Counted from the stretch's first letter, positions 17,547 to 29,687 are shown. The stretch: 64,000 nt of DNA from Bradyrhizobium sp. AZCC 2176 (GCF_036924645.1 NZ_JAZHRX010000001.1:5545501-5609500), one strand, 5' to 3'. Notes: generated from the letters alone by a model not told the origin. Numbers and translations are program-made.

Positions 17547-17884
17547 CTAAAGTTCCGCTTTCGTGCCGGTTTTGCTGCGTGGCGGTTGCGCAACGCTCGG
17601 ACGATTTCGTGAACTTCTCCCCGTGCGAACGCCACAAATCACGGTATTGTCACGGATAGCCATTCCGGCCCCGATTAGCGAATTCTTGATAGTCGGGTGT
17701 CAGCATGGTTGGCTGTGTGGGATGGGTTAAGATCGCGGGGGATTCGAGAAACCGTGATTCGCACGGTGCGTAATTGAGTTAGGGTCTTTTCTGGTACGGA
17801 ATTTGCTCTATCTACCTTGAGGTCCGGTGTGAGTGCCGGAATGGGTCGATCGGGTAACGGATCGAACGGCGGACGGAGACAAGA

Positions 17885-19159
17885 ATGAGTAAGGTTGGCA
17901 CGAGCGACTCCAAGAACACGCTGTATTGCTCGTTCTGTGGAAAGAGCCAGCACGAAGTCCGCAAACTGATCGCGGGTCCGACCGTATTCATCTGCGACGA
18001 ATGCGTCGAACTCTGCATGGACATCATCCGCGAGGAGAACAAGTCTTCGCTGGTGAAGTCGCGCGACGGCATTCCGACGCCGAAGGAAATCTGCAAGGTG
18101 CTGGACGACTACGTGATCGGCCAGAGCCATGCCAAGAAGGTGCTCTCGGTCGCCGTCCACAACCACTACAAGCGGCTCAATCACCAGACCAAGCACAACG
18201 ACGTCGAACTCGCGAAGTCGAACATCCTGCTGATCGGTCCGACCGGTTCGGGCAAGACGCTGCTGGCGCAGACGCTGGCGCGCATTCTCGACGTGCCGTT
18301 CACGATGGCGGATGCGACGACGCTGACCGAAGCCGGTTACGTCGGTGAGGACGTCGAGAACATCATCCTGAAGCTCTTGCAGTCGGCCGACTACAATGTC
18401 GAGCGTGCGCAGCGCGGCATCGTCTATATCGACGAAATCGACAAGATCAGCCGCAAGTCCGACAATCCGTCGATCACCCGCGACGTGTCGGGCGAGGGCG
18501 TGCAGCAGGCGCTTCTGAAGATCATGGAAGGCACGGTCGCCTCCGTGCCACCGCAGGGCGGTCGCAAGCATCCGCAGCAGGAGTTCCTGCAGGTCGACAC
18601 CACCAACATCCTGTTCATCTGCGGCGGCGCTTTCTCAGGCCTCGAGAAGATCATTTCCGCGCGTGGACGCTCGACGTCGATCGGTTTTGCCGCCCAGGTC
18701 CTGGCGCCCGAAGATCGCCGCACCGGCGAAATCTTCCGCCACGTCGAGCCGGAGGACCTCCTGAAGTACGGCCTGATCCCGGAATTCGTCGGCCGTCTGC
18801 CCGTGGTCGCGACGCTGGAGGATCTCGACGAGACCTCGCTGAAGAAGATCCTGACCGATCCGAAGAACGCGCTGGTGAAACAATACCAGCGGCTGTTCGA
18901 AATGGAGAATATCGAACTCACCTTTGCCGACGAGGCGCTTGGTGCGGTCGCGCGCAAGGCGATCGAGCGCAAGACCGGTGCGCGCGGACTGCGTTCGATC
19001 CTCGAAAGCATCCTGCTCGAGACCATGTTCGATTTGCCGGGCCTGGAAGGCGTCGAAGAGGTCGTGATCTCGCGCGAAGTTGTCGAGGGAACTGCCCGTC
19101 CGCTCTACATCTACGCGGACCGTTCGGACCGGGCCGTCGAGAGCAGCGCCAGCGCCTGA
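17885..19159 (+). CDS. clpX: ATP-dependent Clp protease ATP-binding subunit ClpX
   Basis: A 424-residue AAA+ unfoldase that recognises tagged substrates and threads them into ClpP. The N-terminal zinc domain has Cys15, Cys18, Cys37 and Cys40. Walker A is GPTGSGKT (about 118-125), Walker B is [10 protein letters not shown], and pore and sensor motifs follow ([24 protein letters not shown]). The IGF-type loop for docking on ClpP is present as [13 protein letters not shown] site precedes the ATG. The length is standard. Confidence 0.98.
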   Translation: MSKVGTSDSKNTLYCSFCGKSQHEVRKLIAGPTVFICDECVELCMDIIREENKSSLVKSRDGIPTPKEICKVLDDYVIGQSHAKKVLSVAVHNHYKRLNHQTKHNDVELAKSNILLIGPTGSGKTLLAQTLARILDVPFTMADATTLTEAGYVGEDVENIILKLLQSADYNVERAQRGIVYIDEIDKISRKSDNPSITRDVSGEGVQQALLKIMEGTVASVPPQGGRKHPQQEFLQVDTTNILFICGGAFSGLEKIISARGRSTSIGFAAQVLAPEDRRTGEIFRHVEPEDLLKYGLIPEFVGRLPVVATLEDLDETSLKKILTDPKNALVKQYQRLFEMENIELTFADEALGAVARKAIERKTGARGLRSILESILLETMFDLPGLEGVEEVVISREVVEGTARPLYIYADRSDRAVESSASA

Positions 19160-19281
19160 TACCGTCAGGCCGGCCAGAACTCACAACTTCCAATCATGCG
19201 GCTGCCGAACGATTCGGCGGCCGCTGTGGCGTAAGCGTTTTTCGCGCGTCTGATCCGCAATTTGCGGTCATTTTCCGTGAC

Positions 19282-19311
19282 TTGACACCCCCATACCCGA
19301 TAGCCACCTAA
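19282..19311 (+). promoter_or_regulatory. Candidate promoter of lon (heat-shock-like)
   Basis: CTTGACA is followed about 17 bases later by CACCTAAT, about 165 bases upstream of lon. The CTTGA -35 element would suit sigma-32-type control, which is usual for lon, but the -10 element is poor. The rest of the 313-base clpX-lon gap shows no gene. Confidence 0.3.
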
Positions 19312-19472
19312 TGCGAATGGTGGCGGAAATCACGTTCGAGATTCGTCGCAATATCATCCGGTGAGAGACGGCAGCGAAGGCGGCCGGGCGATCCGGAACT
19401 CCCGGCACCTTGTGGCGGTTGCGCTGAGCGAAGCGGACTGCGTGCAAGGGGGCAAAACAGAAGGAATAGGCC

Positions 19473-21899
<2,427 letters not shown>

Positions 21900-21943
21900 T
21901 CCCGATCAGTCACCACTGATCTATCGGCTGGAAAATGATAAAG

Positions 21944-21967
21944 CGGCGCCTTCGGGCGCCGTTTTTG
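21944..21967 (+). terminator. Rho-independent terminator of lon
   Basis: CGGCGCC, loop TTCG, GGCGCCG followed by TTTTTG, 45 bases after the lon stop codon. Confidence 0.9.
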
Positions 21968-22011
21968 TTTGTGTGGGTCGAACCTCCGTTGGCCATGCGG
22001 AGTTGAAGGAG

Positions 22012-22413
22012 ATGGAAATCGACGGGCAATGCCACTGCGGGCGGGTGACCTATCGAGCCGATATCGACCCTGCGAAAGTATCGATCTGTCACTGCACCGA
22101 TTGCCAGAACCTGACGGGTTCACCGTACCGGGTGACGGTGATCTGTTCCGAAGAACAGATCCGCATGACGGGTGCGCCGGCGAAGATTTACGCGAAGACC
22201 GGCGACAACGGCCGCACGCGCTTCCAGCATTTTTGCGAGGGTTGTGGTTCCCCGCTGTTCACCAGCGGCGATGGCGGGCCGGACGATTGGGGCATCCGCT
22301 GGGGCAGCATCCGCCAGCGCGATGAGCTCAAGCCGGCGCGGCAAATCTGGTGCCGCTCGGCTGCGCCATGGATCAACGACATCGCCGGATTGCCGGGGCG
22401 GCCGGGCGACTAG
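22012..22413 (+). CDS. GFA family protein (glutathione-dependent formaldehyde-activating fold)
   Basis: A 133-residue zinc protein starting at MEIDGQCHCG, behind GAAGGAG. The Mss4-like GFA fold is shown by the metal-binding CHCGRVTY, CHCTDCQN and CEGCGSPLF motifs. Only Gfa of Paracoccus has a proposed activity (joining formaldehyde and glutathione); most members are uncharacterised, so no reaction should be assumed. It stands alone after the lon terminator and before tRNA-Val. Confidence 0.88.
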   Translation: MEIDGQCHCGRVTYRADIDPAKVSICHCTDCQNLTGSPYRVTVICSEEQIRMTGAPAKIYAKTGDNGRTRFQHFCEGCGSPLFTSGDGGPDDWGIRWGSIRQRDELKPARQIWCRSAAPWINDIAGLPGRPGD

Positions 22414-22483
22414 GGTTTCCGAACATGCGGGGGTATCCGACCCTTGCACCGAAGGGGGCCACAGGGCTAAACAGGCGGCTCAA

Positions 22484-22560
22484 GGGCGGCTAGCTCAGCT
22501 GGTTAGAGCATCTCGTTTACACCGAGAGGGTCGGGAGTTCGAATCTCTCGCCGCCTACCA
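22484..22560 (+). tRNA. tRNA-Val (anticodon UAC)
   Basis: 77 nt with encoded CCA. The acceptor GGGCGGC pairs with GCCGCCT (one G-U). The anticodon stem TCTCG/CGAGA encloses TTTACAC with anticodon TAC. The D-arm GCTCAGCTGGTTAGAGC and T-arm GTTCGAATC are canonical. Confidence 0.97.
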
Positions 22561-22617
22561 GCCTTCGCGCTGACGCGCTACGGCTCGGCAAGCCGGCCAA
22601 TCGAAAGTTTACGCGCA

Positions 22618-23478
22618 ATGGACGCCCCGACAGGTCACGATCAAAACGCCGACCAGGTCGCCTACTGGAACGGTCCCGCTGGCCAGCGCTGGGCCGCGCG
22701 GCAGGCAGAGCAGGATGTCGTGCTCGGGCCGGTCGCCGACCTCGTGACCGATCGGGCGAAGCTGAAGCCGGGCGAGCGTGTCATCGATGTCGGCTGCGGC
22801 AGCGGTGCCACGACGATCGCATTCGCGCGGGAGGTCGCGCCATCAGGCCATGTGCTCGGCGTCGACGTATCCGGCCCGATGCTGGAGCGGGCGCGGCAGG
22901 CTGCGCCGAAGGAACTTCCGATCGACTTCGTTCTGGCGGATGCCACCGTCTATCCGTTCGAGCCGGCCAGTTTCGATGTGCTGGCCTCGCGGTTCGGCGT
23001 GATGTTCTTCGCCGATCCCGCGCTGTCGTTTGCCAACATACGCAAAGCACTACGCCCGTCGGGCCGGCTGGCGTTCGCCTGCTGGCGCGAGCCGCGCGAA
23101 AATCCGTTCTTCATGGCGCCGCTTGCGGCCGCCTACAAGCACGTGCCGAAACTGCCGCAGCAGGGGCCGGAAGATCCCGGGCCATTCGCATTCGCTTCCG
23201 AGGCGCGCGTGCGCCGGATTCTCGGCGCGGCGGGCTTTACCGGCGTCGAGATGGAGGCGTGTCCGCTGCTGCTGGATTCCGCGATCGGCCGCGGCCTCGA
23301 TGGGGCGGTGCAGGGCGCACTGGAGATCGGTCCGGTGAGCCGGGCGCTGGAGGGCCAGCCGGAGGAACTTCGCAGGGCCGCCGCCAATTCGATCCGCGAA
23401 GCGCTGATGCCGTTCGCCAAGGGCGACGCGGTGCTGCTGCCGGCGTCGGTCTGGATCGTGACGGCCAGGGCGTCGTAA
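22618..23478 (+). CDS. Class I SAM-dependent methyltransferase
   Basis: A 286-residue methyltransferase with motif I VIDVGCGSGATT (about 60-71), the acidic end of strand 2 in LGVDVSGPML, and a motif-II-like SFDVLASRFGVMFF. The Methyltransf_11/25-type fold binds S-adenosylmethionine; the substrate cannot be told from sequence. The gene begins 57 bases after tRNA-Val with no clear ribosome-binding site. It converges with pepT. Confidence 0.88.
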   Translation: MDAPTGHDQNADQVAYWNGPAGQRWAARQAEQDVVLGPVADLVTDRAKLKPGERVIDVGCGSGATTIAFAREVAPSGHVLGVDVSGPMLERARQAAPKELPIDFVLADATVYPFEPASFDVLASRFGVMFFADPALSFANIRKALRPSGRLAFACWREPRENPFFMAPLAAAYKHVPKLPQQGPEDPGPFAFASEARVRRILGAAGFTGVEMEACPLLLDSAIGRGLDGAVQGALEIGPVSRALEGQPEELRRAAANSIREALMPFAKGDAVLLPASVWIVTARAS

Positions 23479-23494
23479 TTTCAAACGGCGCAGT

Positions 23495-24751
23495 CTACGC
23501 CCGCTCTTCCCAAATCATCGCCAGGTGCACAATCGTCTCCGCCGCCTTTTCCATGTCCTGGCGGCTGACCCATTCCAGCCGCGAGTGGAAGGCGTGTTCG
23601 CCGGCGAAGATGTTGGGGCAGGGCAGGCCCATGAATGACAGCCGCGAACCGTCGGTGCCGCCGCGGATCGAACTGCGCACGGGTGTCAGCCCCGCACGCC
23701 TGATCGCCTCAATGGCGTAGTCGACGGTTTCGGGGTGGCGATCGATCACCTGCTTCATGTTGCGGTATTGCGCCTTGACGTCCATCCGGTACGTCGAGCG
23801 CGGATAGTCCTTCATCACCTCTTTGACGATGCCTTCGAGCAGCGCTTCCTTTTCCCTCAATCCCTCGTCGGTGAAATCGCGCACGATGAAGCCGATAGTG
23901 GCTTTCTCGAGCTCGCCCTTGATGCCGATCGGATGCAAAAAGCCTTCCTTCCCTTCGGTCGTCTCAGGCGAGCAGGTGTTCCTGGGCAGGCGGTCGATGA
24001 TGGCGGCCGCGATCTTGATCGCGTGCTCCATCTTGCCTTTTGCAAAGCCGGGATGGGTCGAGACGCCCTCGATGGTGATGGTGGCGCCGTCGGCCGAAAA
24101 GGTTTCGTCCTCGATATTTCCTGCGGTTTCGCCGTCCATCGTATAGGCGAAGTCGGCACCGAGTTTTTTCAGGTCGACCTTGTCGACGCCGCGACCGATC
24201 TCCTCGTCGGGCGTGAACAGGATCTTGATGGTGCCGTGCCTGATTTGTGGATTTTGAATCAAAAACCGCGCCGCATCCATGATCTCGGCGACGCCGGCCT
24301 TGTTGTCGGCCCCGAGCAGCGTGGTGCCGTCGGTGGTGATGATGTCGTGCCCGATCTGGTCGGCGAGCGCGGGATGGTCGGCGGCGCGGATCACCTGCGT
24401 GGGATCAGCCGGCAGCACTATGTCGCCGCCGCGATAATTCCTGACGATCTGCGGCCTGACGTTGGCGCCGCTGCAGTCCGGAGACGTATCCATGTGCGAG
24501 CAGAAGCAGATCACCGGCACCTTTTTGTCGGTATTGGCCGGGATCGTCGCATAGACATAGCCATGCGCGTCGAGATGGGCGTCTGCGAGCCCCATCGCCT
24601 GCAACTCCGAAGCCAGCACGCGACCCAGATTCTTCTGCTTCTCGGTGGAAGGGCAGGTCGGCGAGGCCGGATCGGACTGGGTGTCGATCACGACATAGCG
24701 CAGCAAGCGCTCGGTAACATCGTGGGTGAAGGTGATGGGAGAGGCCAGCAT
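23495..24751 (-). CDS. pepT: Peptidase T (tripeptide aminopeptidase)
   Basis: A 418-residue M20-family zinc aminopeptidase that removes the N-terminal residue of tripeptides in the cytoplasm. CFCSHMDTSPDCSG contains the first metal His and the adjacent Asp, GADNKAG the bridging Asp, TPDEEIGRGVD the general-base Glu and metal Glu, and DGETAGNIEDETF is typical of PepT. FAGEHAFHSRLEWV carries the last metal His. Length is close to E. coli PepT (408). It lies downstream of the HU gene, separated by a strong terminator. Confidence 0.95.
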   Translation of the reverse strand: MLASPITFTHDVTERLLRYVVIDTQSDPASPTCPSTEKQKNLGRVLASELQAMGLADAHLDAHGYVYATIPANTDKKVPVICFCSHMDTSPDCSGANVRPQIVRNYRGGDIVLPADPTQVIRAADHPALADQIGHDIITTDGTTLLGADNKAGVAEIMDAARFLIQNPQIRHGTIKILFTPDEEIGRGVDKVDLKKLGADFAYTMDGETAGNIEDETFSADGATITIEGVSTHPGFAKGKMEHAIKIAAAIIDRLPRNTCSPETTEGKEGFLHPIGIKGELEKATIGFIVRDFTDEGLREKEALLEGIVKEVMKDYPRSTYRMDVKAQYRNMKQVIDRHPETVDYAIEAIRRAGLTPVRSSIRGGTDGSRLSFMGLPCPNIFAGEHAFHSRLEWVSRQDMEKAAETIVHLAMIWEERA

Positions 24752-24793
24752 GACGATCCGGAACAGATGAGCACGGGAAGCGCTCTATAACAG

Positions 24794-24833
24794 AAAAGCA
24801 TCATTCCGGGGCACCAGCCGGAATGACGCTTTT
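24794..24833 (-). terminator. Bidirectional terminator between the HU gene and pepT
   Basis: AAAAGC-TCATTCCGG arms pair across an 8-base loop to give a stem of about 15 bp flanked by A and T runs on both strands. On the minus strand it ends the HU transcript 25 bases after its stop. Confidence 0.85.
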
Positions 24834-24857
24834 GCTGCAATCAGTGGTAAGCGTCGG

Positions 24858-25157
24858 TCAGACGGCTTCCTTGAGTTCCTTGGCGGCGCGGAAGGCGACT
24901 TTCTTGCTGGCCTTGATCTGGATCGGCTCGCCGGTGGCGGGATTGCGCCCGGTGCGGGCGGCGCGCTTGCGGACCTGGAGGATGCCGAGGCCCACGATAC
25001 GAATGCGCTCGCCCTTCTTCAGGTGCTTTGCAATTTTGCCAACCATGTCGGTCAGGATCGCCTCGGCGGCTTTCTTCGACAGGTCATGTTCCTCGGCCAG
25101 CGCCGCTGCCAGATGTTTGAGTGTGATGGTGGCTGGAGTCGCTGCTTTCTTCGCCAT
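24858..25157 (-). CDS. hup: HU family DNA-binding protein
   Basis: A 99-residue nucleoid protein that binds and bends DNA as a dimer. The start is the ATG after GGAGGGCCAG; the longer open frame upstream is not HU-like. The signature ARTGRNPATGEPIQIKASKKVAFRAAKELK covers the beta-arm with the intercalating proline and the C-terminal helix. The N-terminal extension (AKKAATPATITL) is slightly longer and more alanine-rich than in E. coli HU. Monocistronic by context. Confidence 0.93.
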   Translation of the reverse strand: MAKKAATPATITLKHLAAALAEEHDLSKKAAEAILTDMVGKIAKHLKKGERIRIVGLGILQVRKRAARTGRNPATGEPIQIKASKKVAFRAAKELKEAV

Positions 25158-25452
25158 ATCTGGCCCTCCTTGTTGGTTGAATGGCTCAAGCGCGTTCGTT
25201 CGATACCGGTCCGTGCCCACCGGGGTTCCCATACAACCAGAGCGGGGAGGATTTCAAGAAATCCAGACGTAGCAGGCCTTAAACGATTCGCCCGATCGCT
25301 GCCTGCGCAGTTTAGCCTGAAAACAGGCCATTATCTGCACCACAATCGCAGAAGCGCCCGTCTGGCGCAGGGATTCGCAACGTCCTTGACTAAGCGGGGG
25401 CGGGCCTTTATGCCCTCGGTTCTGCGCGGATCAGAACATGATTACGGCATCC

Positions 25453-25529
25453 GCGGGAGTAGCTCAGTTGGTTAGAGCGCCGCCCTGTCACGGCGGAGGC
25501 CGCGGGTTCGAGTCCCGTCTCTCGCGCCA
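25453..25529 (+). tRNA. tRNA-Asp (anticodon GUC)
   Basis: 77 nt with encoded CCA. The acceptor GCGGGAG pairs with CTCTCGC (one G-U), and anticodon stem CCGCC/GGCGG encloses CTGTCAC with anticodon GTC. D- and T-arms are canonical. Confidence 0.97.
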
Positions 25530-25575
25530 TTATTTCAATGGCTTGATACCGATCTCTTCACAACCAGCCGCAAAC

Positions 25576-25605
25576 AAAAAGGCCGCCCGAAGGCGGCCGT
25601 TTTAT
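25576..25605. terminator. Bidirectional terminator between tRNA-Asp and a small membrane-protein gene
   Basis: AAAAAGGCCGCC, loop CGAA, GGCGGCCGTTTTA. The 7-8-bp GC stem has A and T runs on either side, so it can serve tRNA-Asp on the plus strand and the small gene on the minus strand. Confidence 0.88.
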
Positions 25606-25624
25606 TCCATTGAGTTTGTTCGAC

Positions 25625-25819
25625 TTAACGGACCGTCGAGGTGTTCGCGCTGGTGATGACCACTGCCTTGCCGGCCTTCACAACTTGGGCAGTCTGGCTG
25701 TACTCCGAACTTGTCCGAGCCGAGATGCCGAAAGCGGCAACCGCGATGCCAGCCACGAGAGCGACAACCACGATCTTCAGGTGGGTAGAGCGATCCGCTG
25801 AGTGAATGGAGTGGTTCAT
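25625..25819 (-). CDS. Small single-pass membrane protein of unknown function
   Basis: A 64-residue protein with a strong GGGAGG ribosome-binding site. The start MNHSIHSADRSTHLK is followed by a single hydrophobic segment (about 16-32, KIVVVALVAGIAVAAFG) and a short tail (ARTSSEYSQTAQVVKAGKA) probably outside the inner membrane. I recall such short proteins in other Bradyrhizobium strains, with no known role. It ends 20 bases before a bidirectional terminator, so it is a monocistronic unit. Confidence 0.75.
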   Translation of the reverse strand: MNHSIHSADRSTHLKIVVVALVAGIAVAAFGISARTSSEYSQTAQVVKAGKAVVITSANTSTVR

Positions 25820-26064
25820 GTGATGCCTCCCGGACGCCTTTGACGTCCTGTGTTGGCTAGCGATGTACGCCCTATCTGTTTCAGGATGGTTTCGCGGTTT
25901 CGGCAAAATGGTTTCATTCGGCCGGTTTTTGGCCGGTTTTCCGCCGAATATCCGTGATGTATATCACATACAGATCGCCCGGCCGACAGCGACGCGGGCC
26001 GTGAGGACGCCGGCTGGGATTAAAACGATAATAAAAACAAGGGGAAGGGGCCCGGCTTTCCGGA

Positions 26065-26673
26065 TCAACTCGCCCGCCGGATATCGGCGCGTATCGATCG
26101 TGCCGCCCAGATGAACAACAACGCTCCGACCGTGGTCGTGACCGCAGCCGACAGCAGCGAATACCGCACGGCTTGGGTGCCAAAATCGTTCTTCAGCGCG
26201 TCGTTGAGCATGCCGACCGCGAGCGGCCCTATGCGTTCGTTCTTGCTGAAGAGATCGGCAACGATCGACTGCGAGGCGGGTGTGCCACCGGGCTCGCCGA
26301 TGCCGACGCCGATACGTGCCAGCGCCAGCGTCGCCACGCTCGAGGCCATGCCGCAGAAAACCGTCATCGCGCTCCAGAATGCCAACGCGATCGAGACGAT
26401 GTTGCGGCGGTTGAAGCGGTCGGCGAGGCGCGCGATCGGGATGCCGAGCAGCGAATAGAACAGCACGAAGCCGAAGCCCGCCAATAGGCCCATCGTGGTG
26501 TCGCTGAGCGCAAACTCCTTTTTGATCGGCTCGATCAGGACGTTGAAAATGGTGCGGTCGAGGAAGTTCAGCGCATAGATGACGGTCAACAGCGCCAGCA
26601 CGTAATATCGCCGGATCGAGGGCTTTGCGGCGGCTTCGGTTCGTAAGGCCGCCTGTGGTGCGAGATCGACCAT
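26065..26673 (-). pseudogene. MFS transporter with internal deletion (TM5 to TM11 lost)
   Basis: A 202-residue reading frame where MFS transporters of this kind have about 430. The N-terminal part is normal: TM1 (YVLALLTVIYALNFLDR), the GIPIARLADRFNRRN loop between TM2 and TM3, and GIGEPGGTPASQS at TM4. After SKNERIG it jumps straight to what resembles the last helix (ALKNDFGTQAVRYSLLSAAV, then LLFIWAARSIRAD). About 220 codons are missing, yet the join is in frame. A working transporter is very unlikely. It lies just downstream of a Rieske oxygenase gene that suffered the same kind of loss. Confidence 0.85.
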
Positions 26674-26712
26674 GGTTTCCCCCTCGATATTTTTCTTGTT
26701 GGACGTGCCGGC

Positions 26713-27264
26713 TCACGCCTCGCGTATGAAATTCCCCGCCTCGAATTCGACCGGCGCCGCGTTTGAATCAAAGGAAACGCCGATCGGATCGCGGCCGGCG
26801 GCAATCGCCTCGAGCTGATCGCTCAGCATCCGCCGGATCATCAGGATGCCGCGGTCGCTCTGGCCAAAGTGTTCTTCCGAGTGCAGCGTCACCGGCCCTG
26901 GCCGACCTGCGCTTCGTAATCGCCGGGAAATTGCTGGTGCTCGCGTTCGGTCATGTCCCACCAGAACTTGCCGTTGAATTTGGAGCGCATCCGTCCGATG
27001 TCGCCCGAATTCTTCACGCGGCCCGCGACATAGATGCGGAAGGTCGTGTCGTCGATCGGCAGCGTCCAGCCGATCGGTGGCGTCGGCAACAAGTCCGACC
27101 GGGTGCCAGTAGCGCCGCAGCAACTCGCCCATCGGCGTGCCACGGCCGACCGAGGTCAGCTCGGTCCGGGTGGTGGACGGCTTCATGGCATAGCCGGTCC
27201 CGAGATCGCGATCCCGCTGCGTAATGGTCATGCCGCTTCCTCCCGCCACGGCTTTTGGCGCCAT
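26713..27264 (-). pseudogene. Rieske-type aromatic ring-hydroxylating oxygenase alpha subunit, remnant
   Basis: A decayed gene with ATG codons at 27264 and 27231. The N-terminus (RGTPMGELLRRYWHPVG) belongs to phthalate 4,5-dioxygenase-like proteins. It then jumps, out of frame at about 27070, to the C-terminal part in another frame (PIDDTTFRIYVAGRVK, NGKFWWDMTEREHQQ, GDYEAQVGQG). A further one-base loss near 26897 returns to the first frame for TLHSEEHFGQSDRGI and EAGNF. The [2Fe-2S] CxH/CxxH motifs and the catalytic iron ligands lie in the missing 200-odd codons. It is divergent from an intact MarR gene that presumably controlled it. Confidence 0.85.
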
Positions 27265-27297
27265 GGTCGTTTGATCTCCGAGTGAAAAATAGATCGA

Positions 27298-27308
27298 TGA
27301 CAATGTCA
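27298..27308. promoter_or_regulatory. Candidate MarR operator in the divergent promoter region
   Basis: TGACA-A-TGTCA, a perfect 5-bp inverted repeat, overlaps a TTGACA -35-like box on the minus strand, about 35 bases upstream of the oxygenase remnant and 92 upstream of the MarR start. It is a plausible but unproven operator. Confidence 0.3.
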
Positions 27309-27399
27309 ACGATTTTAATGTCGTATCGCTCGATTGACTTGTCCGATAGCGATCGCGACTGACCTTGGCATCGGCCCGCTTTGTTGGCAGAGGTTGGGG

Positions 27400-27915
27400 A
27401 TGAGCCAGAAGTCGGGCAAGCAGACCTCGCCTCCGCCCGCTGCGGGGAATGACGAGGCATTGGCGCCGATTACCGTGATGATGTCGTCGCGGCTGATGGT
27501 GCTGGCCAACCTGCTCAAGCGCGGCGCGATCCTGCGCTACAAGCGGCTGGCGGGGCTGTCCTCGGTGGAGTTCGGTTTGGTCGCCTCGCTGGGCCGGCGG
27601 CCGCCGATGAGTGTTGTACGGCTGGCGGAAGCGGTCGGCATGGACAAGGGGCAGATCAGCCGGGCGCTGGCGGAACTGGTCTCGCGCAAGCTGGCGGCCA
27701 AGGAGGTCAATCCAAGGGACAACCGCGAGACGCTGGTTTGCCTGACCAAAGCGGGACTGGCGGCTCATGACACCATTGTGGCAGGCGCGCAGGAACGCAA
27801 TCGGCGCCTCCTGGAACAGCTCAGTAAGGACGAACTCAAGGTGCTGCTCGACCAGATCGACCGCCTGACCGACACGGCCGCCCAGATGCTCGCGGACGAG
27901 AAGGATTTGAACTGA
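27400..27915 (+). CDS. MarR family transcriptional regulator
   Basis: A 171-residue winged-helix regulator, started at MSQKSGKQT behind a GAGG site. The DNA-binding core reads LSSVEFGLVASLG, then VVRLAEAVGMDKGQISRALAELVSRKLAAKEVNPRDNRET, with the wing Asp-Asn-Arg typical of MarR. The C-terminal helix (LSKDELKVLLDQIDRLTDTA) forms the dimer. Such regulators often repress a divergent catabolic operon and respond to an aromatic ligand. Here the divergent genes are pseudogenes, so the regulator may now lack a local target. Confidence 0.9.
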   Translation: MSQKSGKQTSPPPAAGNDEALAPITVMMSSRLMVLANLLKRGAILRYKRLAGLSSVEFGLVASLGRRPPMSVVRLAEAVGMDKGQISRALAELVSRKLAAKEVNPRDNRETLVCLTKAGLAAHDTIVAGAQERNRRLLEQLSKDELKVLLDQIDRLTDTAAQMLADEKDLN

Positions 27916-28112
27916 AATTCGGCACCTTGCGGCGCGGCGCGCGTTGGTTAGGCGAGGCAGGAACGCAACACTTTTTCGGGTTCTGCCGGTGCGCCAAGGG
28001 CAGGCGAGGCCGTCAAGATGGCTTGTCTTGCGCCCTCTGTTGCGCTGCGCTAAGCCAAGAATAATTCCAATCAACGAATCTGCGGCCAAATCCGCAGGAA
28101 AAGGCACCGCCG

Positions 28113-28478
28113 ATGACCGGCATCCTGCAAAATTACCTTCCGCTTGTGGTGTTTATCGGGGTGGCAAGCCTGATCGGTTTGGCGCTCCTGATCGCCCCGT
28201 TCCTGGTCGCGTTCCAGCAGCCGGATCCGGAAAAGCTGTCCGCCTATGAATGCGGATTCAACGCATTCGACGACGCCCGCATGAAGTTCGACGTCCGCTT
28301 CTACCTGGTCGCGATCCTCTTCATCATTTTCGACCTTGAAGTGGCGTTCCTGTTCCCGTGGGCGGTCGCGTTCGGCAAGCTCGGTGCCACCGGCTTCTGG
28401 TCCATGATGGTGTTCCTCGCCGTCCTCACGGTCGGCTTTGCTTATGAGTGGAAGAAAGGCGCGCTCGAATGGGACTGA
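28113..28478 (+). CDS. nuoA: NADH-quinone oxidoreductase subunit A
   Basis: A 121-residue membrane subunit of complex I with three transmembrane helices. Family motifs are [21 protein letters not shown] and [12 protein letters not shown]. It opens the 16-kb nuo operon behind an AGGAAAAGG site. The promoter should lie in the 197-base gap before it, but I cannot place it. Its last four codons overlap nuoB. Confidence 0.97.
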   Translation: MTGILQNYLPLVVFIGVASLIGLALLIAPFLVAFQQPDPEKLSAYECGFNAFDDARMKFDVRFYLVAILFIIFDLEVAFLFPWAVAFGKLGATGFWSMMVFLAVLTVGFAYEWKKGALEWD

Positions 28479-29059
28479 GCCCGACAGCAACAGGTTCTTC
28501 GCCTGATATTGCGCAGGCGCCGAAGGGCATTCTCGATCCCTCGACCGGCAAGCCGGTCGGGGCCAATGACCCGTTCTTCCTCGAGGTCAACCACGAGCTT
28601 TCCGACAAGGGCTTCTTCGTCGCCGCCGCCGACGACCTGATCACCTGGGCGCGCACGGGCTCGCTGATGTGGATGACCTTCGGCCTGGCCTGCTGCGCGG
28701 TCGAGATGATGCAGGTGTCGATGCCGCGCTACGACGTCGAGCGCTTCGGTTTCGCGCCGCGCGCCTCGCCGCGGCAGTCGGACGTCATGATCGTCGCGGG
28801 TACGCTGACCAACAAGATGGCGCCGGCGCTGCGCAAGGTCTATGACCAGATGCCGGAGCCGCGCTACGTGATCTCGATGGGCTCGTGCGCCAATGGCGGC
28901 GGCTACTATCACTATTCCTACTCGGTCGTGCGTGGCTGCGATCGCATCGTGCCGATCGATATCTACGTGCCCGGATGCCCGCCGACGGCGGAGGCGCTGC
29001 TCTACGGCATACTGCTGCTGCAGAAGAAGATCCGGCGCATCGGGACCATCGAACGCTAA
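28469..29059 (+). CDS. nuoB: NADH-quinone oxidoreductase subunit B
   Basis: A 196-residue peripheral-arm subunit that holds cluster N2, the last iron-sulfur centre before quinone. Ligands are visible in [19 protein letters not shown] and [11 protein letters not shown]. The ATG lies inside the end of nuoA (10-base overlap), consistent with translational coupling. The N-terminal 25 residues are variable, as usual. Confidence 0.97.
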   Translation: MGLSPTATGSSPDIAQAPKGILDPSTGKPVGANDPFFLEVNHELSDKGFFVAAADDLITWARTGSLMWMTFGLACCAVEMMQVSMPRYDVERFGFAPRASPRQSDVMIVAGTLTNKMAPALRKVYDQMPEPRYVISMGSCANGGGYYHYSYSVVRGCDRIVPIDIYVPGCPPTAEALLYGILLLQKKIRRIGTIER

Positions 29060-29070
29060 GGTTTTAGGCA

Positions 29071-29682
29071 ATGGACGACGGTAAGCTCGACGCTCTTGGG
29101 CAGACGATTGTTAGCGCGCTTGGCGGCGCGGCCAGCGCCCATGCGGTCGCGTTCAACCAGCTCACCGTCACGGTCGAGGCGGGCAAGATCGTCGAGGTGA
29201 TGAAGTACTTGCGCGACGATCCTGCCTTGCGCTTCGTCAATATCGTCGACGTGACGGCGGTCGATTATCCCGGCCGCGAGAAGCGTTTCGACGTGGTCTA
29301 TCATCTGTTGTCGCCGACGCTGAACGAGCGCATCCGCATCCGCGCCGAGGCCGATGAGACCACGCAGGTGCCCTCGATCATCGACGTGTTTCCCGGCGCC
29401 GACTGGTTCGAGCGCGAGACCTACGACCTTTACGGCGTGATCTTCACCGGCCATCCCGACATGCGGCGGCTGCTGACCGATTACGGCTTCGACGGCCATC
29501 CGCTGCGCAAGGATTTCCCGCTCACCGGCTTTGTCGAGGTTCGCTACGACGACCAGGAGAAGCGGGTGCTCTACGAGCCGGTCCGGCTCAACCAGGAATT
29601 CCGCAAATTCGATTTCCTCTCGCCATGGGAAGGCGCGGACTATCCGCTGCCGGGCGACGAGAAGGCTGAGCCGAAGGCCTGA
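29071..29682 (+). CDS. nuoC: NADH-quinone oxidoreductase subunit C
   Basis: A 203-residue peripheral-arm subunit (30-kDa family). The signature is [38 protein letters not shown] in the central part (about residues 112-150). It contributes to the quinone-site region together with NuoB and NuoD. It is separate from nuoD, unlike the fused E. coli gene. It starts 11 bases after nuoB. Confidence 0.97.
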   Translation: MDDGKLDALGQTIVSALGGAASAHAVAFNQLTVTVEAGKIVEVMKYLRDDPALRFVNIVDVTAVDYPGREKRFDVVYHLLSPTLNERIRIRAEADETTQVPSIIDVFPGADWFERETYDLYGVIFTGHPDMRRLLTDYGFDGHPLRKDFPLTGFVEVRYDDQEKRVLYEPVRLNQEFRKFDFLSPWEGADYPLPGDEKAEPKA

Positions 29683-29687
29683 CGATC

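Noticed and set aside
26713..28107. Minus-strand open frame of 464 codons
   Set aside because: Only its last third is related to a gene (the Rieske remnant). The rest is antisense to the MarR gene and non-coding sequence.
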